A stretch of DNA of 64,000 nt from NCBI GenBank assembly GCA_965284645.1, contig OZ260106.1, forward strand, positions 4,154,001-4,218,000, given 5' to 3'. Position numbers and translations under genes: made by a program. Under the pieces are notes generated by a model that saw nothing but the letters and a program-made list of their open reading frames with translations, searched no databases and was not told the origin of the DNA. Every line of letters starts with the position of its first letter. Within the stretch, counting starts at the first letter, position 1. The DNA comes from JAIBAJ01 sp965284645. Lineage in GTDB: Bacteria > Bacteroidota > Bacteroidia > JAIBAJ01. Below are positions 24,830-33,518 of the stretch, piece by piece.

Positions 24830-26611
24830 ATGTTACTTTGTGGCTCAGCAAAAAAAGACATCACCTACTTTAAACCCGGGGTAGGAATGATGGGATTCGG
24901 AATGTGGTTTAACATTGTAAAAGAGGTAGAAACACCTTTGTTTGCAAGGGCTTATGTGTTTATCGACCAAGAAAGCGGCAAAAAAGTGGCTTATGTAAAT
25001 GCCGAAATTTGTTTCATTACCGTAGCCATCAAACGTGGGGTAATGAAGCGCTTAAACCGGCACCATGCTGAATTAAATTTTCACGATCAGAATGTAATGC
25101 TCACGGCCCAGCATACCCATAGCGGTCCGGGTGGCTATTCACACTACGGCTTATACAATATGAGCATACCTGGATTTATGCCCGAGAATTATGCCACCAT
25201 TGTTGACGGGATTGCTGATGCTATTATCGAAGCCCATGAAAAGGCCGTGCCAGCCAAACTTCGTGTAGCCGAAGGTGAAATGCCTACCGACCGCGAAGTA
25301 GCTTTCAACAGGAGTATTGAGGCCTGGAACCAAAATCCTGAGGTTCCCAAATATACCAAAGAACAAACCCATTTGGCCTTCGACAGGCGTATGACTTTAC
25401 TTTTGGCTGAGGATTTAGAAGGAAAGCCTTTGTTCACCATCAATTGGTTTGGGATTCACACTACCAGTGTCCCGAATTACAATACCAGCATCAATGCCGA
25501 TAACAAAGGATATGCTGCAACCTGGATGGAAGAAGCTTTGGAAAAACGCTTTGGAAAAACAGTTCATGCTTCATTTGCCCAACGTGCCTGTGGAGATATC
25601 AGTCCCAACTTTGTGTATGTAAAGGAGCGGGGCCAGGTAATGGGAAAATTCAAAGAAAATTATATTGAAAGTGCCAAATACAATGGCAAAGTGCAATTTG
25701 AAAAAGCCCAGGAATTGGTTGATAAAGCTATAGGTGCTCCCGAAGTATCCCCTGGATTAGATGCTGCCTTGTGTTATGTAAAGTTTGCTGACACAACCGC
25801 CTACCCTGAGTTTGCAAATGGCAATAAGGATGCTTTTACATCGCCACCTTGCCAAGGCGTTGCTTTTTTTGAAGGCACGGCCGAAGGTCCAGGTATGGCA
25901 AAGGCAGTAGGGGCAGCAGCCAGAGGCTTAATCAAAATTGTGAGGGCCTATGAATATGCCATTGCTCCATTTTCAAAAAAGGAGTTTGGGGAACGCATCA
26001 AGAAAAGGGATAAGGCACAAGGGGTTAAAGAAATTTTGATTGAGTCGGGGGAAAGAAAAATAATGGGAACTGGCGACGTAAAAAATTTCATAATTCCCGG
26101 ATGGGCTGATCGAGGAATTGCCGCCTTTAAACGTTTTCATGCCAATGGCAGTTTGTCCGACAAACCTTGGACACCACTAGTTTTACCCTTACAGATATTC
26201 ATTCTTGGAGAAATTGCCCTGGTTGGGGTTCCGGGCGAATTGACAACAGTAGCTGCGTGGCGTTTGGAGAAAACGATATTGGAGGTATTGTCGAAACGCG
26301 GTGTTAAACAAATCATCATTTCCACCTATTGCAATGCTTACCATGGCTATGTTACCACATTTGAAGAATACCAAATGCAATGTTATGAAGGCGGACATAC
26401 CGTTTATGGCCAATACACCTTAGCAGCCTTTCAAAGCAGGTATAAAGACTTGGCTGAAGAAATGCTGAAACCAGAAACGGAACGTAATTTGGACCATGAA
26501 ACCAATCCGGTATTCTTTACTGAGGAGGAGTTGGCCAAACGAAGTTACGACCACAAAACCCAAGAACCGCTGTTGAAAGCCAAAAAGTTGGGTAACCCTT
26601 TGGCGGGATAG
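24830..26611 (+). CDS. Neutral/alkaline ceramidase-like protein
   Basis: 593 residues matching the neutral ceramidase N-terminal domain (PF04734 type). The zinc motif is AQHTHSGPGGYSHYG near residue 86. The RACGDISPNF segment near residue 262 carries the nucleophile serine expected in (N/A)xGD(V/I)SPN. The C-terminal part has VGVPGELTTVAAWRLE and TYCNAYHGYVTT. These enzymes hydrolyse the amide of ceramide to sphingoid base and fatty acid. Bacteroidota make sphingolipids, so turnover of its own lipids is possible. Unlike most family members it shows no signal peptide (MLLCGSAKKDITYFKPG), suggesting a cytoplasmic or unconventional location. Confidence 0.88.
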   Translation: MLLCGSAKKDITYFKPGVGMMGFGMWFNIVKEVETPLFARAYVFIDQESGKKVAYVNAEICFITVAIKRGVMKRLNRHHAELNFHDQNVMLTAQHTHSGPGGYSHYGLYNMSIPGFMPENYATIVDGIADAIIEAHEKAVPAKLRVAEGEMPTDREVAFNRSIEAWNQNPEVPKYTKEQTHLAFDRRMTLLLAEDLEGKPLFTINWFGIHTTSVPNYNTSINADNKGYAATWMEEALEKRFGKTVHASFAQRACGDISPNFVYVKERGQVMGKFKENYIESAKYNGKVQFEKAQELVDKAIGAPEVSPGLDAALCYVKFADTTAYPEFANGNKDAFTSPPCQGVAFFEGTAEGPGMAKAVGAAARGLIKIVRAYEYAIAPFSKKEFGERIKKRDKAQGVKEILIESGERKIMGTGDVKNFIIPGWADRGIAAFKRFHANGSLSDKPWTPLVLPLQIFILGEIALVGVPGELTTVAAWRLEKTILEVLSKRGVKQIIISTYCNAYHGYVTTFEEYQMQCYEGGHTVYGQYTLAAFQSRYKDLAEEMLKPETERNLDHETNPVFFTEEELAKRSYDHKTQEPLLKAKKLGNPLAG

Positions 26612-26624
26612 AAAAGGATAGGTA

Positions 26625-26680
26625 ATACCAATCTAAATTGACAAATAGCCATTGGACTATTTATAAATTAAAATTGGTAT
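26625..26680. repeat. 56-bp imperfect inverted repeat
   Basis: ATACCAATCTAAATT (26625-26639) is complementary at 13 of 15 positions to the end of the element (26666-26680), with a smaller AATAG/CTATT stem inside. There is no T tract, so it is not a standard terminator; it may be a remnant of a small mobile element or an mRNA 3' structure. Confidence 0.4.
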
Positions 26681-26743
26681 AAATGGTAAGAGTTGCGGTC
26701 GAGTTTAAGTATTTAATTTAAGGTATATTTTATAAAAAAACAC

Positions 26744-26751
26744 TACATTTG
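26744..26751 (+). promoter_or_regulatory. -7 promoter box TACATTTG
   Basis: A full TAnnTTTG match 21 bp before the ATG of the first paralogue gene. Confidence 0.45.
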
Positions 26752-26772
26752 ACTACTTAATGCGAGACAAAC

Positions 26773-27777
26773 ATGCATTTAAATGTCGATATAAGCCGTG
26801 TTTATTGGGTAATATTAGTATATTTTTTCATTGCATTTTCGGCATTGGGCCAAGATACCTTGTGGTTTTCGAATGGCAAGAAAGCGGTAGGAAAGGTGCT
26901 TCTGATCAACAAAGGGGAGGTTAATTTCAGAAAAGAAGCTTTACCCGATGGCCCTGATTTTATATATGCCAAAGGCAAGGTAACACGCATTAAATTTGCA
27001 AACGGACATTTGGAGTTGTTGGAATTGGAGCCGACCGAGGAAGATTTTTTATTGCCTGGGGAAGAAATTAAAAAATCAAAACCTGTTTTTGTACATAAAA
27101 AAAATAGTCTATGGTACAATACTGTGGATTTGAATGTATTGCGAATTGGATTTACCTATGAACGTATGTTTGGAAAAAAGAAGCAATTTTCATTTCGAAT
27201 TCCTTTTTCTGCTTCGATGCGGGATATCAAGCCCCATTTGCTGTTTTTGAATTATACCACAAAGGACAATACAGTAAAACCTAGCGATTACATGCTAGAA
27301 TTAGGCGAATCAAGTTTAGGCAAAACTTTAGGATTTTTGACAATTGTAGATGAATTTTCAGGAAACGAATTCTTCAATCATTTTGGCAATTCTTATTACA
27401 CTGGCATCGGTTTTAGGCATTACCCAAAAGGACTAAAGGATAAAAATTTCTATTATGGATTGTCAATCGAAGGCGGAACCTTTATCTATATTTACCATGA
27501 ATTTGACAAGGCAATCCCCTATTCCTATGGTTATCCAAACTACTACACGCTAACCTATAAGGAAACAGGCAAGCTTGGAGGCATGTTCAGGATATTGGGC
27601 GAGGTAGGTGGCCGATACAATCCTACCCCACATTTTTCAATGAGTCTAGGTGTTTCTATTGGTTATGTGCGACTATTGTTACCAACTGAATTTTCAAAGA
27701 AGAACCTTTCCCCTATTGCCGTTCACCCCAGCTTTAGTTTAGGCTACAATTTTGGAAAATCGAAGGAGGAGGAATGA
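26773..27777 (+). CDS. Secreted protein of unknown function, first of a tandem pair
   Basis: 334 residues with a signal peptide (YWVILVYFFIAFSALGQ). The mature N-terminus DTLWFSNGKKAVGKVLLIN... KEALPDGPDFIYAKGKVTRI is closely matched by the next gene. The C-terminal two-thirds alternate hydrophobic and polar residues with many aromatics (FGNSYYTGIGFRHYP, GRYNPTPHFSMSLGVSIGY), suggesting a beta-barrel. It may sit in the outer membrane. I do not recognise the family. The stop overlaps the next start by 4 bp. Confidence 0.75.
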   Translation: MHLNVDISRVYWVILVYFFIAFSALGQDTLWFSNGKKAVGKVLLINKGEVNFRKEALPDGPDFIYAKGKVTRIKFANGHLELLELEPTEEDFLLPGEEIKKSKPVFVHKKNSLWYNTVDLNVLRIGFTYERMFGKKKQFSFRIPFSASMRDIKPHLLFLNYTTKDNTVKPSDYMLELGESSLGKTLGFLTIVDEFSGNEFFNHFGNSYYTGIGFRHYPKGLKDKNFYYGLSIEGGTFIYIYHEFDKAIPYSYGYPNYYTLTYKETGKLGGMFRILGEVGGRYNPTPHFSMSLGVSIGYVRLLLPTEFSKKNLSPIAVHPSFSLGYNFGKSKEEE

Positions 27778-28718
27778 GGCCGATTTTAATCCTTACCCTT
27801 TGGTTACTTTTGCTTTCTATTGCATCAGGTAAAGCCCAGGACAGCCTTCAATTCAACTCTGGCGAATGGGTAGTTGGCAGAATTATTGAAATCAGAAAAA
27901 AGGAAATCCAATTCAGGAAAAAGGAATTACCGGATGGACCAGATTTTATATTTTTGAAAAGCGAACTTCAAAATTTTGAAAAATCGAAAAAAGAAGTCCA
28001 GCCAATTGTAAAAAAGAAAAAAGGAACAAAAACAGACCTCCATTTATTAGCAAGCCAAAGGAAACAGGAAGAAAGCTTATTAAATGAAACACTTATTACA
28101 CCTCTAAACCGCCTTAGTTTAGATATTTTTGAAACCCTTTCTGGAAGAATTAGCCTGACATACGAGCGCTTCTTTAAAAACCAAAGAACAAGTCTTCTTG
28201 GCACTTGCTCGGTTTCCTTTATTAACAAAGAAAGTATATTGAACTACAATTATACTACAAAAAAATTCGAAATCGAGGTAGAACGGGAAAACCTATTGAG
28301 TCCTAGGGCAGATTTCAATGCCTTTGGCAAATCCATTTATCTCGGAATGGGTATTAGAAACCACTTCCCAAAAAACAGAAAATCTAGTTTATTCTTAGGT
28401 TTACGGCTTGATGGAGGTTATTTTAGGTATAAAATAAAGGTCCCCGAAACTCCACCGCTCACACCACCAAATAATAACCAACAAGCTTATATAACAGGTT
28501 TTTCTAGCATAAATAACTTCCCAAGTTACATCCTTAGAACAAATTTTGAATTTGGATTTAGAGCAAACTTGTTTACGTTTCTGATGGCATATATACAAGT
28601 GGATATTGGATACACGCATTTCATTTTAGACCAAGCTGATAACTATCAAATAAAGGACAGGATCAACTGGATGCCCAAAGGCGGCATAGGTTATATGTTT
28701 GGGGGGAAAAGGAGGTAG
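27774..28718 (+). CDS. Secreted paralogue of the preceding gene
   Basis: 314 residues with a signal peptide (PILILTLWLLLLSIASGKAQ). DSLQFNSGEWVVGRIIEIR and KKELPDGPDFIFLKSEL repeat the first domain of the upstream gene, and its second half shows the same late motifs (FGKSIYLGMGIRNHFP, LFLGLRLDGGYFRYK). A lysine-rich linker (KKKKGTKTDLH) separates the two halves. Translation overlaps the previous gene by ATGA, so the two products are probably made together and could form a complex. Function unknown. Confidence 0.75.
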   Translation: MRPILILTLWLLLLSIASGKAQDSLQFNSGEWVVGRIIEIRKKEIQFRKKELPDGPDFIFLKSELQNFEKSKKEVQPIVKKKKGTKTDLHLLASQRKQEESLLNETLITPLNRLSLDIFETLSGRISLTYERFFKNQRTSLLGTCSVSFINKESILNYNYTTKKFEIEVERENLLSPRADFNAFGKSIYLGMGIRNHFPKNRKSSLFLGLRLDGGYFRYKIKVPETPPLTPPNNNQQAYITGFSSINNFPSYILRTNFEFGFRANLFTFLMAYIQVDIGYTHFILDQADNYQIKDRINWMPKGGIGYMFGGKRR

Positions 28719-28769
28719 TAAGCCTTTTATTTAGCTAACATCCCTTCGGGTTTCAGCTTACTTGGGAAA

Positions 28770-30950
28770 TTAAATTTTAACAAACTTAACTCTTTTTGTT
28801 TCCTGACCACCAACTTCTATATCCACAAAATATACCCCAGATGGTAATTCATCTATCCTAATAAGCATGGAAGCCTTACCTCTATTAAGTTCTTTTGTTG
28901 CTTCGGTTTTAACCACGGTTCCTAAAACATCAAGTATTTTTATACGTATTGAAGCCTTGCCAATCATGTTGAAATCCAAAAAAACTTGGTCAATGGCCGG
29001 ATTTGGGAATAATTTCAAAGAATTTTCTTCCAAAATCTCATTGACATCAATAGGTCCACCTTGCTGGTTATCAGTATGGTCATCAACTGGGGTGGTGCTA
29101 CTATTGGACATATTCGGGTCTAATGCTAAAAATGCAGTATAATCACTCAAAACTCTTTTCTGAATACTTGTATTTATAATTTGAAGAATTTCCAAATTAG
29201 TATTTCCTGACCGTGTTAAATCACGAATATATTGTCCCGCCCAGACCTCTTCCACATTTTGCATTAAATGCTCCGTTTGATTCATTGGTATAGTTATTTG
29301 TGAACTTAAATATTCACCATTGGCACTTAAGGCATGACCGACTAATTGAAAATCCCCAGTTCCAAAATACTTACCCACTAGATTTATTGGTTTATTTAAG
29401 TAGGAAATTGGGCTACCTCCTATTTGAAATGTTGAAAAAGTATAACCAGAATCCAAGGTGATAATCCATTCCAAATCGACTAAATAGGCACCTGAATTTT
29501 CTTGGGCCCCTAATAAACAAACATCCAAAGAATTATTATCGATACTATAAACATTACCACCCGACATTACAGCAAGATTGGTATTGAAATAATTGTTCCC
29601 CGTATATGCAGTGGAACCAATGTAATAATATCCATTTTCTTGGTTCAAATCAATAATTTGAACCGGTACATGGTGTATAAAATCCGTTGTACTTAATATT
29701 CCATTCTGAATGTTTACATTACTGGGTGTACCTGCAGAAGAAATAAGCATTGCGTTTAAATTGTTGTAATTTCCATCAATTATTGCATCAACATCTGCAA
29801 AAAGCAAAGGGTGATTTGTACTACTATTTAATAAGTTAGGGTTAAAGTTTTGTCGGCAATAGGCTTTACCTATAGAATCTGTTCTTATCCAATTTGTACC
29901 CACAAAATTTGTGAATGTGCCTGAAATCGCAATCATAATTGAATCTTGATCTGAATAATTGTTCTCAATTAAACTCAAAATTTCTTCTACCACAACTTCA
30001 TTGGAATAACTAGGGCAATTTCCTTCATCGAAATCAACCATAAAAATGGTCTTTCTTTGATTTTGAAGGTTGAAAATAGTTTGAGGATCTATTTTCATTT
30101 CAAAAAATTTTTCAGGCGTTTGAACATTTTCGAATGTTCCCACATACGTAGAAATGGTTTGTGATTGAAGTTGGATTTTAAGTAAATCAAGCGCTTGGAT
30201 ATCAGTTATTGATCCCTCATAATAGTCACCCGAAGGGGTATTCTCAATTAAAACAAAAGGACTAGTAGATGAATATTGAGAAAAACTTGGTATTCCATAA
30301 TTTTCATCATCATAAACCCTAATTTTAAAGGAATGAATTGGCAAGTTTGAAAGTTTAAACAATTCAATTGGAAGGGTTAAACTAGCGTTGGATTTACCAA
30401 AATCTAGAATTGGTACTTCCATCGTAAATTTAGCTTTTCTTGGTAAATTGGGAAGCAAAGGGAATATCTTAAAAGCAATGCAGGTATCCGAATTAATTAA
30501 ATTACTATTGCCATTCCAATCCCACCAATAATTGTTAGTGTAATACTTAAAAAGGATAGCAGGATCTACACGTCTTTGCACAATTTCTTCATAAATTTGA
30601 TTAGCGGTATATTTATCCAAAACATCGGCGATTGAAATTTGATTTCCTACCCAAAGCCACATATCTGTTACTTCATACATGTTAGGAAGATCAAAAAACA
30701 TTTGAATTTCTAAACTATCATAATTTGAATTATACGAAGTACCTCGGGTAGAAAAATCCATTGTTACTCCAACTTCTGCAAACAACCCATTAGGTTTAAC
30801 TTCTATCAAAACTGAATCAATACTGCCTTCTTGGTAATCCCACCCTCCATTCCTGACATTTGAAACATGTAGAAAACTTTCATTTCCAAAATTTTGTCCA
30901 AAACTTTGGAAACATGAAAGAATAAGTAGTAATTGAAAAATTTTCTTCAT
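28770..30950 (-). CDS. VIT-domain secreted protein with T9SS type A tail
   Basis: 726 residues: signal peptide (MKKIFQLLLILSCFQSFG), then a VIT-like domain at about 30-190 (LFAEVGVTMDFSTRG, DVLDKYTANQIYEEIVQRRV, IFPLLPNLPRKAKFTMEVPI). A von Willebrand A-like region follows: KTIFMVDFDEGNCP has the strand and acidic loop, but I see no clear DxSxS metal site. The C-terminus is a T9SS sorting domain: KLFPNPAIDQVFLDF... ELPSGVYFVDIEV. VIT plus vWA-like proteins are often surface or matrix proteins. Its start is 3 bp after the stop of the propeller gene, so the two are likely one operon. Confidence 0.8.
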   Translation of the reverse strand: MKKIFQLLLILSCFQSFGQNFGNESFLHVSNVRNGGWDYQEGSIDSVLIEVKPNGLFAEVGVTMDFSTRGTSYNSNYDSLEIQMFFDLPNMYEVTDMWLWVGNQISIADVLDKYTANQIYEEIVQRRVDPAILFKYYTNNYWWDWNGNSNLINSDTCIAFKIFPLLPNLPRKAKFTMEVPILDFGKSNASLTLPIELFKLSNLPIHSFKIRVYDDENYGIPSFSQYSSTSPFVLIENTPSGDYYEGSITDIQALDLLKIQLQSQTISTYVGTFENVQTPEKFFEMKIDPQTIFNLQNQRKTIFMVDFDEGNCPSYSNEVVVEEILSLIENNYSDQDSIMIAISGTFTNFVGTNWIRTDSIGKAYCRQNFNPNLLNSSTNHPLLFADVDAIIDGNYNNLNAMLISSAGTPSNVNIQNGILSTTDFIHHVPVQIIDLNQENGYYYIGSTAYTGNNYFNTNLAVMSGGNVYSIDNNSLDVCLLGAQENSGAYLVDLEWIITLDSGYTFSTFQIGGSPISYLNKPINLVGKYFGTGDFQLVGHALSANGEYLSSQITIPMNQTEHLMQNVEEVWAGQYIRDLTRSGNTNLEILQIINTSIQKRVLSDYTAFLALDPNMSNSSTTPVDDHTDNQQGGPIDVNEILEENSLKLFPNPAIDQVFLDFNMIGKASIRIKILDVLGTVVKTEATKELNRGKASMLIRIDELPSGVYFVDIEVGGQETKRVKFVKI

Positions 30951-30953
30951 AGT

Positions 30954-33176
30954 TTATTTGTTTGAAATGATTACTTTTTGGATTGTTTTTTTTCCTTCAG
31001 AATATAGTACAAGAAAATAAATTCCGGGTTGTAAATTTGAAGTTTCAAATGTCAACTTAGTTCCACTTTGGGTATTAATTATTTGAGATTTAATAGCAAG
31101 CTTTTGGCCTTCCAATGAAATTAAATCATATTTTTCTATTTCGTTTTCTGCAGTAAAGTAAAACTGACTACCTAATTCAACTGGATTTGGAAATATACTT
31201 TCGACGGAAGGTGAATTAGTTGGATGAACACCAACGGATTCTGAATTTCCTTTTATAATAAAACCATTTCCTCCTATCCATAGTTGCCCTTTGGAATCCT
31301 CCAACAAGCAGCTAATTCCTAAATTGTATTGATTATAATTAAAGTCCAAGTTTCCACTAGTTAGCCCTAATTGCTGAGCACCATATGGATGAATACCATC
31401 CGAATCAACGATGGTAAATATTCGATAATCTCCAAAATTCGAATAACAATAAGACCCACCTATAAAAATTCTATTTTCTGAAATCCCCTGAATAAAGGAA
31501 TTTGAGCAAGGAGAATAACCATCTAAAATATCTTGGTGTTGCCAACTATTGGTACTCTCATTAAAAATGCTAAAAGAATAAGGTTTGACGAAGTAATCTG
31601 AATAATAAGGATAATTATAACTGACCAAAACTTTTCCATTCTCTAGCCTTCCTATTATTATATCATCATTTATGATCTCAGAATTAGTTGAATTGTAATT
31701 AATTAATTCAGACCCATCAAATTTAAACAAACCATTGCCACTTGACGAAAACCAAACTGAACCATTTACGCCTAAAGCATAACCATTTACCTGTGCATAC
31801 ATATAAATACTAAGATTGGGCGAAAAAGAATACCAAGTATTGGATTGATAATTGGGCAAATATGAAATTAAAAGTGGGGTATTATTGAAATAAACCCAAA
31901 TTCTACCTTGCGTATCAAAAAAAGCCTTATTTACTTTATATTGTAAAGAAACTCCAGCTATTGAATTAAAACTTTTTAGTAACGAATCACCACTATAAAT
32001 AAATACCCCAAAGGATGTCCCAAGTAATAATAATTTATTTTGCTTATCATAATCCATGGAATAAATATAACCAATATCGTCTAATTGATGCAATTTCCAT
32101 AAAAACCCATCGAATCGAAAAACCTTGCTGTTTTGTAAAACCAAAATATTACCATTTTCATCCTCCTTTATAGATTCTATTGAGCCGAATGAAAACCCAA
32201 TATTGTCTTCTAGATCCATTTCAATCCATTCACCATCCTTCCTTACTGCTCCTCCTCCATCTTGAAAACCAATGAAGCTCAATTCGTCGGTTAAAATAAA
32301 GGACAAAACTGAATTTTGAATTCCTCCATTGTTTACCTCTAAAACACTATGTCCATTGTTCCAAATTTTCTCGACTCCTGAATCTGTGGCTAAAAAAATG
32401 GTGTCCCCAATTAAATCAATCTGCATTACCCTACTACCTAAGATTGGAATATCGAAAATACTATCCCCCACCATTCTTGACAAACCGCCTGTACCTCCAA
32501 TATAAATTGAACCATCTGGTGCTGAATTAATGGCAAATACTTGATTGCCGAATAACCCTGAATCCGAAGTAAATTGTTCCCACACTCCGCTTGAATACCT
32601 CAAAAGACCTTCAGAATTAGAGCCAGCATAAACTATTCCATCCGCTACAAATATTTTATTGAAATAATTAGTTGGCAATCCATTCTCTTCTTCAAATTTA
32701 GTAAATGTAAAATTAGCGTACGAACTTAATTTTCTTTTCCCTATTCCCCCTCCATAAGTAGCTATCCATAAATAATCACCAGTTGCTTCATAAGCAATGG
32801 ATTTAACAATATTACTTCCTAAGTTCGAATTCTGGGCGTTATAATTGTAGGTATTTCCATTATAGGCTAATGCTAAACCACCTCCACTAGTTCCATAACA
32901 AACAAAATTGCCCTTAACTAAATAATCGAAAATGTAATTACTACCAATCCCATCTTCAATCGAAATCCTTTCCCAAGTTCCTTCAGTCTTTTTATACTTA
33001 AAAAAACCATTATCCGTGCAAAATCCAAAAACATTATTTGGAATCAATATAGCTTTTTGAATTGAATTACAATTCAACCATTCTGTAGTGCTTTTTGAAT
33101 AAACTGTCCATTGCCCATATAAATCTGGACTCAAACAACAAATTAGAATAATAAATATAGTAAATTTCCTAATCAT
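30954..33176 (-). CDS. Secreted two-component-propeller protein with T9SS type A tail
   Basis: 740 residues with a signal peptide (MIRKFTIFIILICCLSPDLYG). The body consists of repeated beta-propeller blades resembling ligand-sensing propellers: SIQKAILIPNNVFGFCTDNG, YLWIATYGGGIGKRKL, GSIYIGGTGGLSRM, GSVWFSSSGNGLFKF, GQLWIGGNGFII. The C-terminus is a type A T9SS signal, SIFPNPVELGSQFYF... NLQPGIYFLVLYSEG. There is no kinase domain, so it is a free secreted propeller, not a hybrid two-component sensor. It leads the unit with the VIT-domain gene. Confidence 0.85.
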   Translation of the reverse strand: MIRKFTIFIILICCLSPDLYGQWTVYSKSTTEWLNCNSIQKAILIPNNVFGFCTDNGFFKYKKTEGTWERISIEDGIGSNYIFDYLVKGNFVCYGTSGGGLALAYNGNTYNYNAQNSNLGSNIVKSIAYEATGDYLWIATYGGGIGKRKLSSYANFTFTKFEEENGLPTNYFNKIFVADGIVYAGSNSEGLLRYSSGVWEQFTSDSGLFGNQVFAINSAPDGSIYIGGTGGLSRMVGDSIFDIPILGSRVMQIDLIGDTIFLATDSGVEKIWNNGHSVLEVNNGGIQNSVLSFILTDELSFIGFQDGGGAVRKDGEWIEMDLEDNIGFSFGSIESIKEDENGNILVLQNSKVFRFDGFLWKLHQLDDIGYIYSMDYDKQNKLLLLGTSFGVFIYSGDSLLKSFNSIAGVSLQYKVNKAFFDTQGRIWVYFNNTPLLISYLPNYQSNTWYSFSPNLSIYMYAQVNGYALGVNGSVWFSSSGNGLFKFDGSELINYNSTNSEIINDDIIIGRLENGKVLVSYNYPYYSDYFVKPYSFSIFNESTNSWQHQDILDGYSPCSNSFIQGISENRIFIGGSYCYSNFGDYRIFTIVDSDGIHPYGAQQLGLTSGNLDFNYNQYNLGISCLLEDSKGQLWIGGNGFIIKGNSESVGVHPTNSPSVESIFPNPVELGSQFYFTAENEIEKYDLISLEGQKLAIKSQIINTQSGTKLTFETSNLQPGIYFLVLYSEGKKTIQKVIISNK

Positions 33177-33291
33177 TCTTGAAACAAATATATAGCAAAT
33201 AACTAATTCAAACTATATTGAATTAATAATACATTCTTAGAAAATATTTGAAATCAATAAATAGACAGGAAGAATTGCCTAAATAAAAAAA

Positions 33292-33388
33292 GGGCAAGCT
33301 ACTTACATCGCACCGCTACAACCGGCTACCCTTGCTTCATTCCTGACCTGGGGGAGTTCACCAGGAGCTGGTCGTATAAGACTTGCCC
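33292..33388 (-). ncRNA. ffs: Signal recognition particle RNA (small bacterial type)
   Basis: A 97-nt RNA on the minus strand. Its ends pair (GGGCAAG with CTTGCCC) and the conserved SRP domain reads CCAGGTCAGGAATGAAGCA. The 3' side (GTAGCCGG... GTGCGATGTAAGTAGC) parallels the E. coli 4.5S sequence. It binds Ffh and FtsY for co-translational membrane targeting. The apical stem is about five nucleotides shorter than in E. coli. It is followed by a T-rich stretch and preceded by a TACCTTTG promoter. No Alu domain, as in other small types. Confidence 0.85.
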
Positions 33389-33392
33389 GACG

Positions 33393-33400
33393 CAAAGGTA
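33393..33400 (-). promoter_or_regulatory. -7 promoter box TACCTTTG of the SRP RNA
   Basis: The minus strand shows TACCTTTG four bases before the RNA, with CTTGG ending 18 bases upstream in the -33 position. Confidence 0.65.
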
Positions 33401-33457
33401 AGGATGGTTTTCACAATACCAAGAATTTCCCTCTTAATATTTTTTAATTCTTTTCCA

Positions 33458-33488
33458 TTTGAAATACCGTAAAAAAGTTGAACATTTG
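33458..33488 (+). promoter_or_regulatory. Promoter TTTG-N19-AACATTTG
   Basis: TTTG at 33458-33461 and AACATTTG at 33481-33488 (one mismatch to TAnnTTTG) are exactly 19 bp apart, the canonical Bacteroidota spacing, 30 bp before the TTG start at 33519. Confidence 0.55.
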
Positions 33489-33518
33489 TGCAACCCTTCT
33501 TAATCCAAGCCTAAACCC

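Noticed and set aside
28717..28762. Terminator after the second paralogue gene (AGTAAGC/GCTTACT)
   Set aside because: A 7-bp stem with a 32-nt loop and no T tract is too weak to call.
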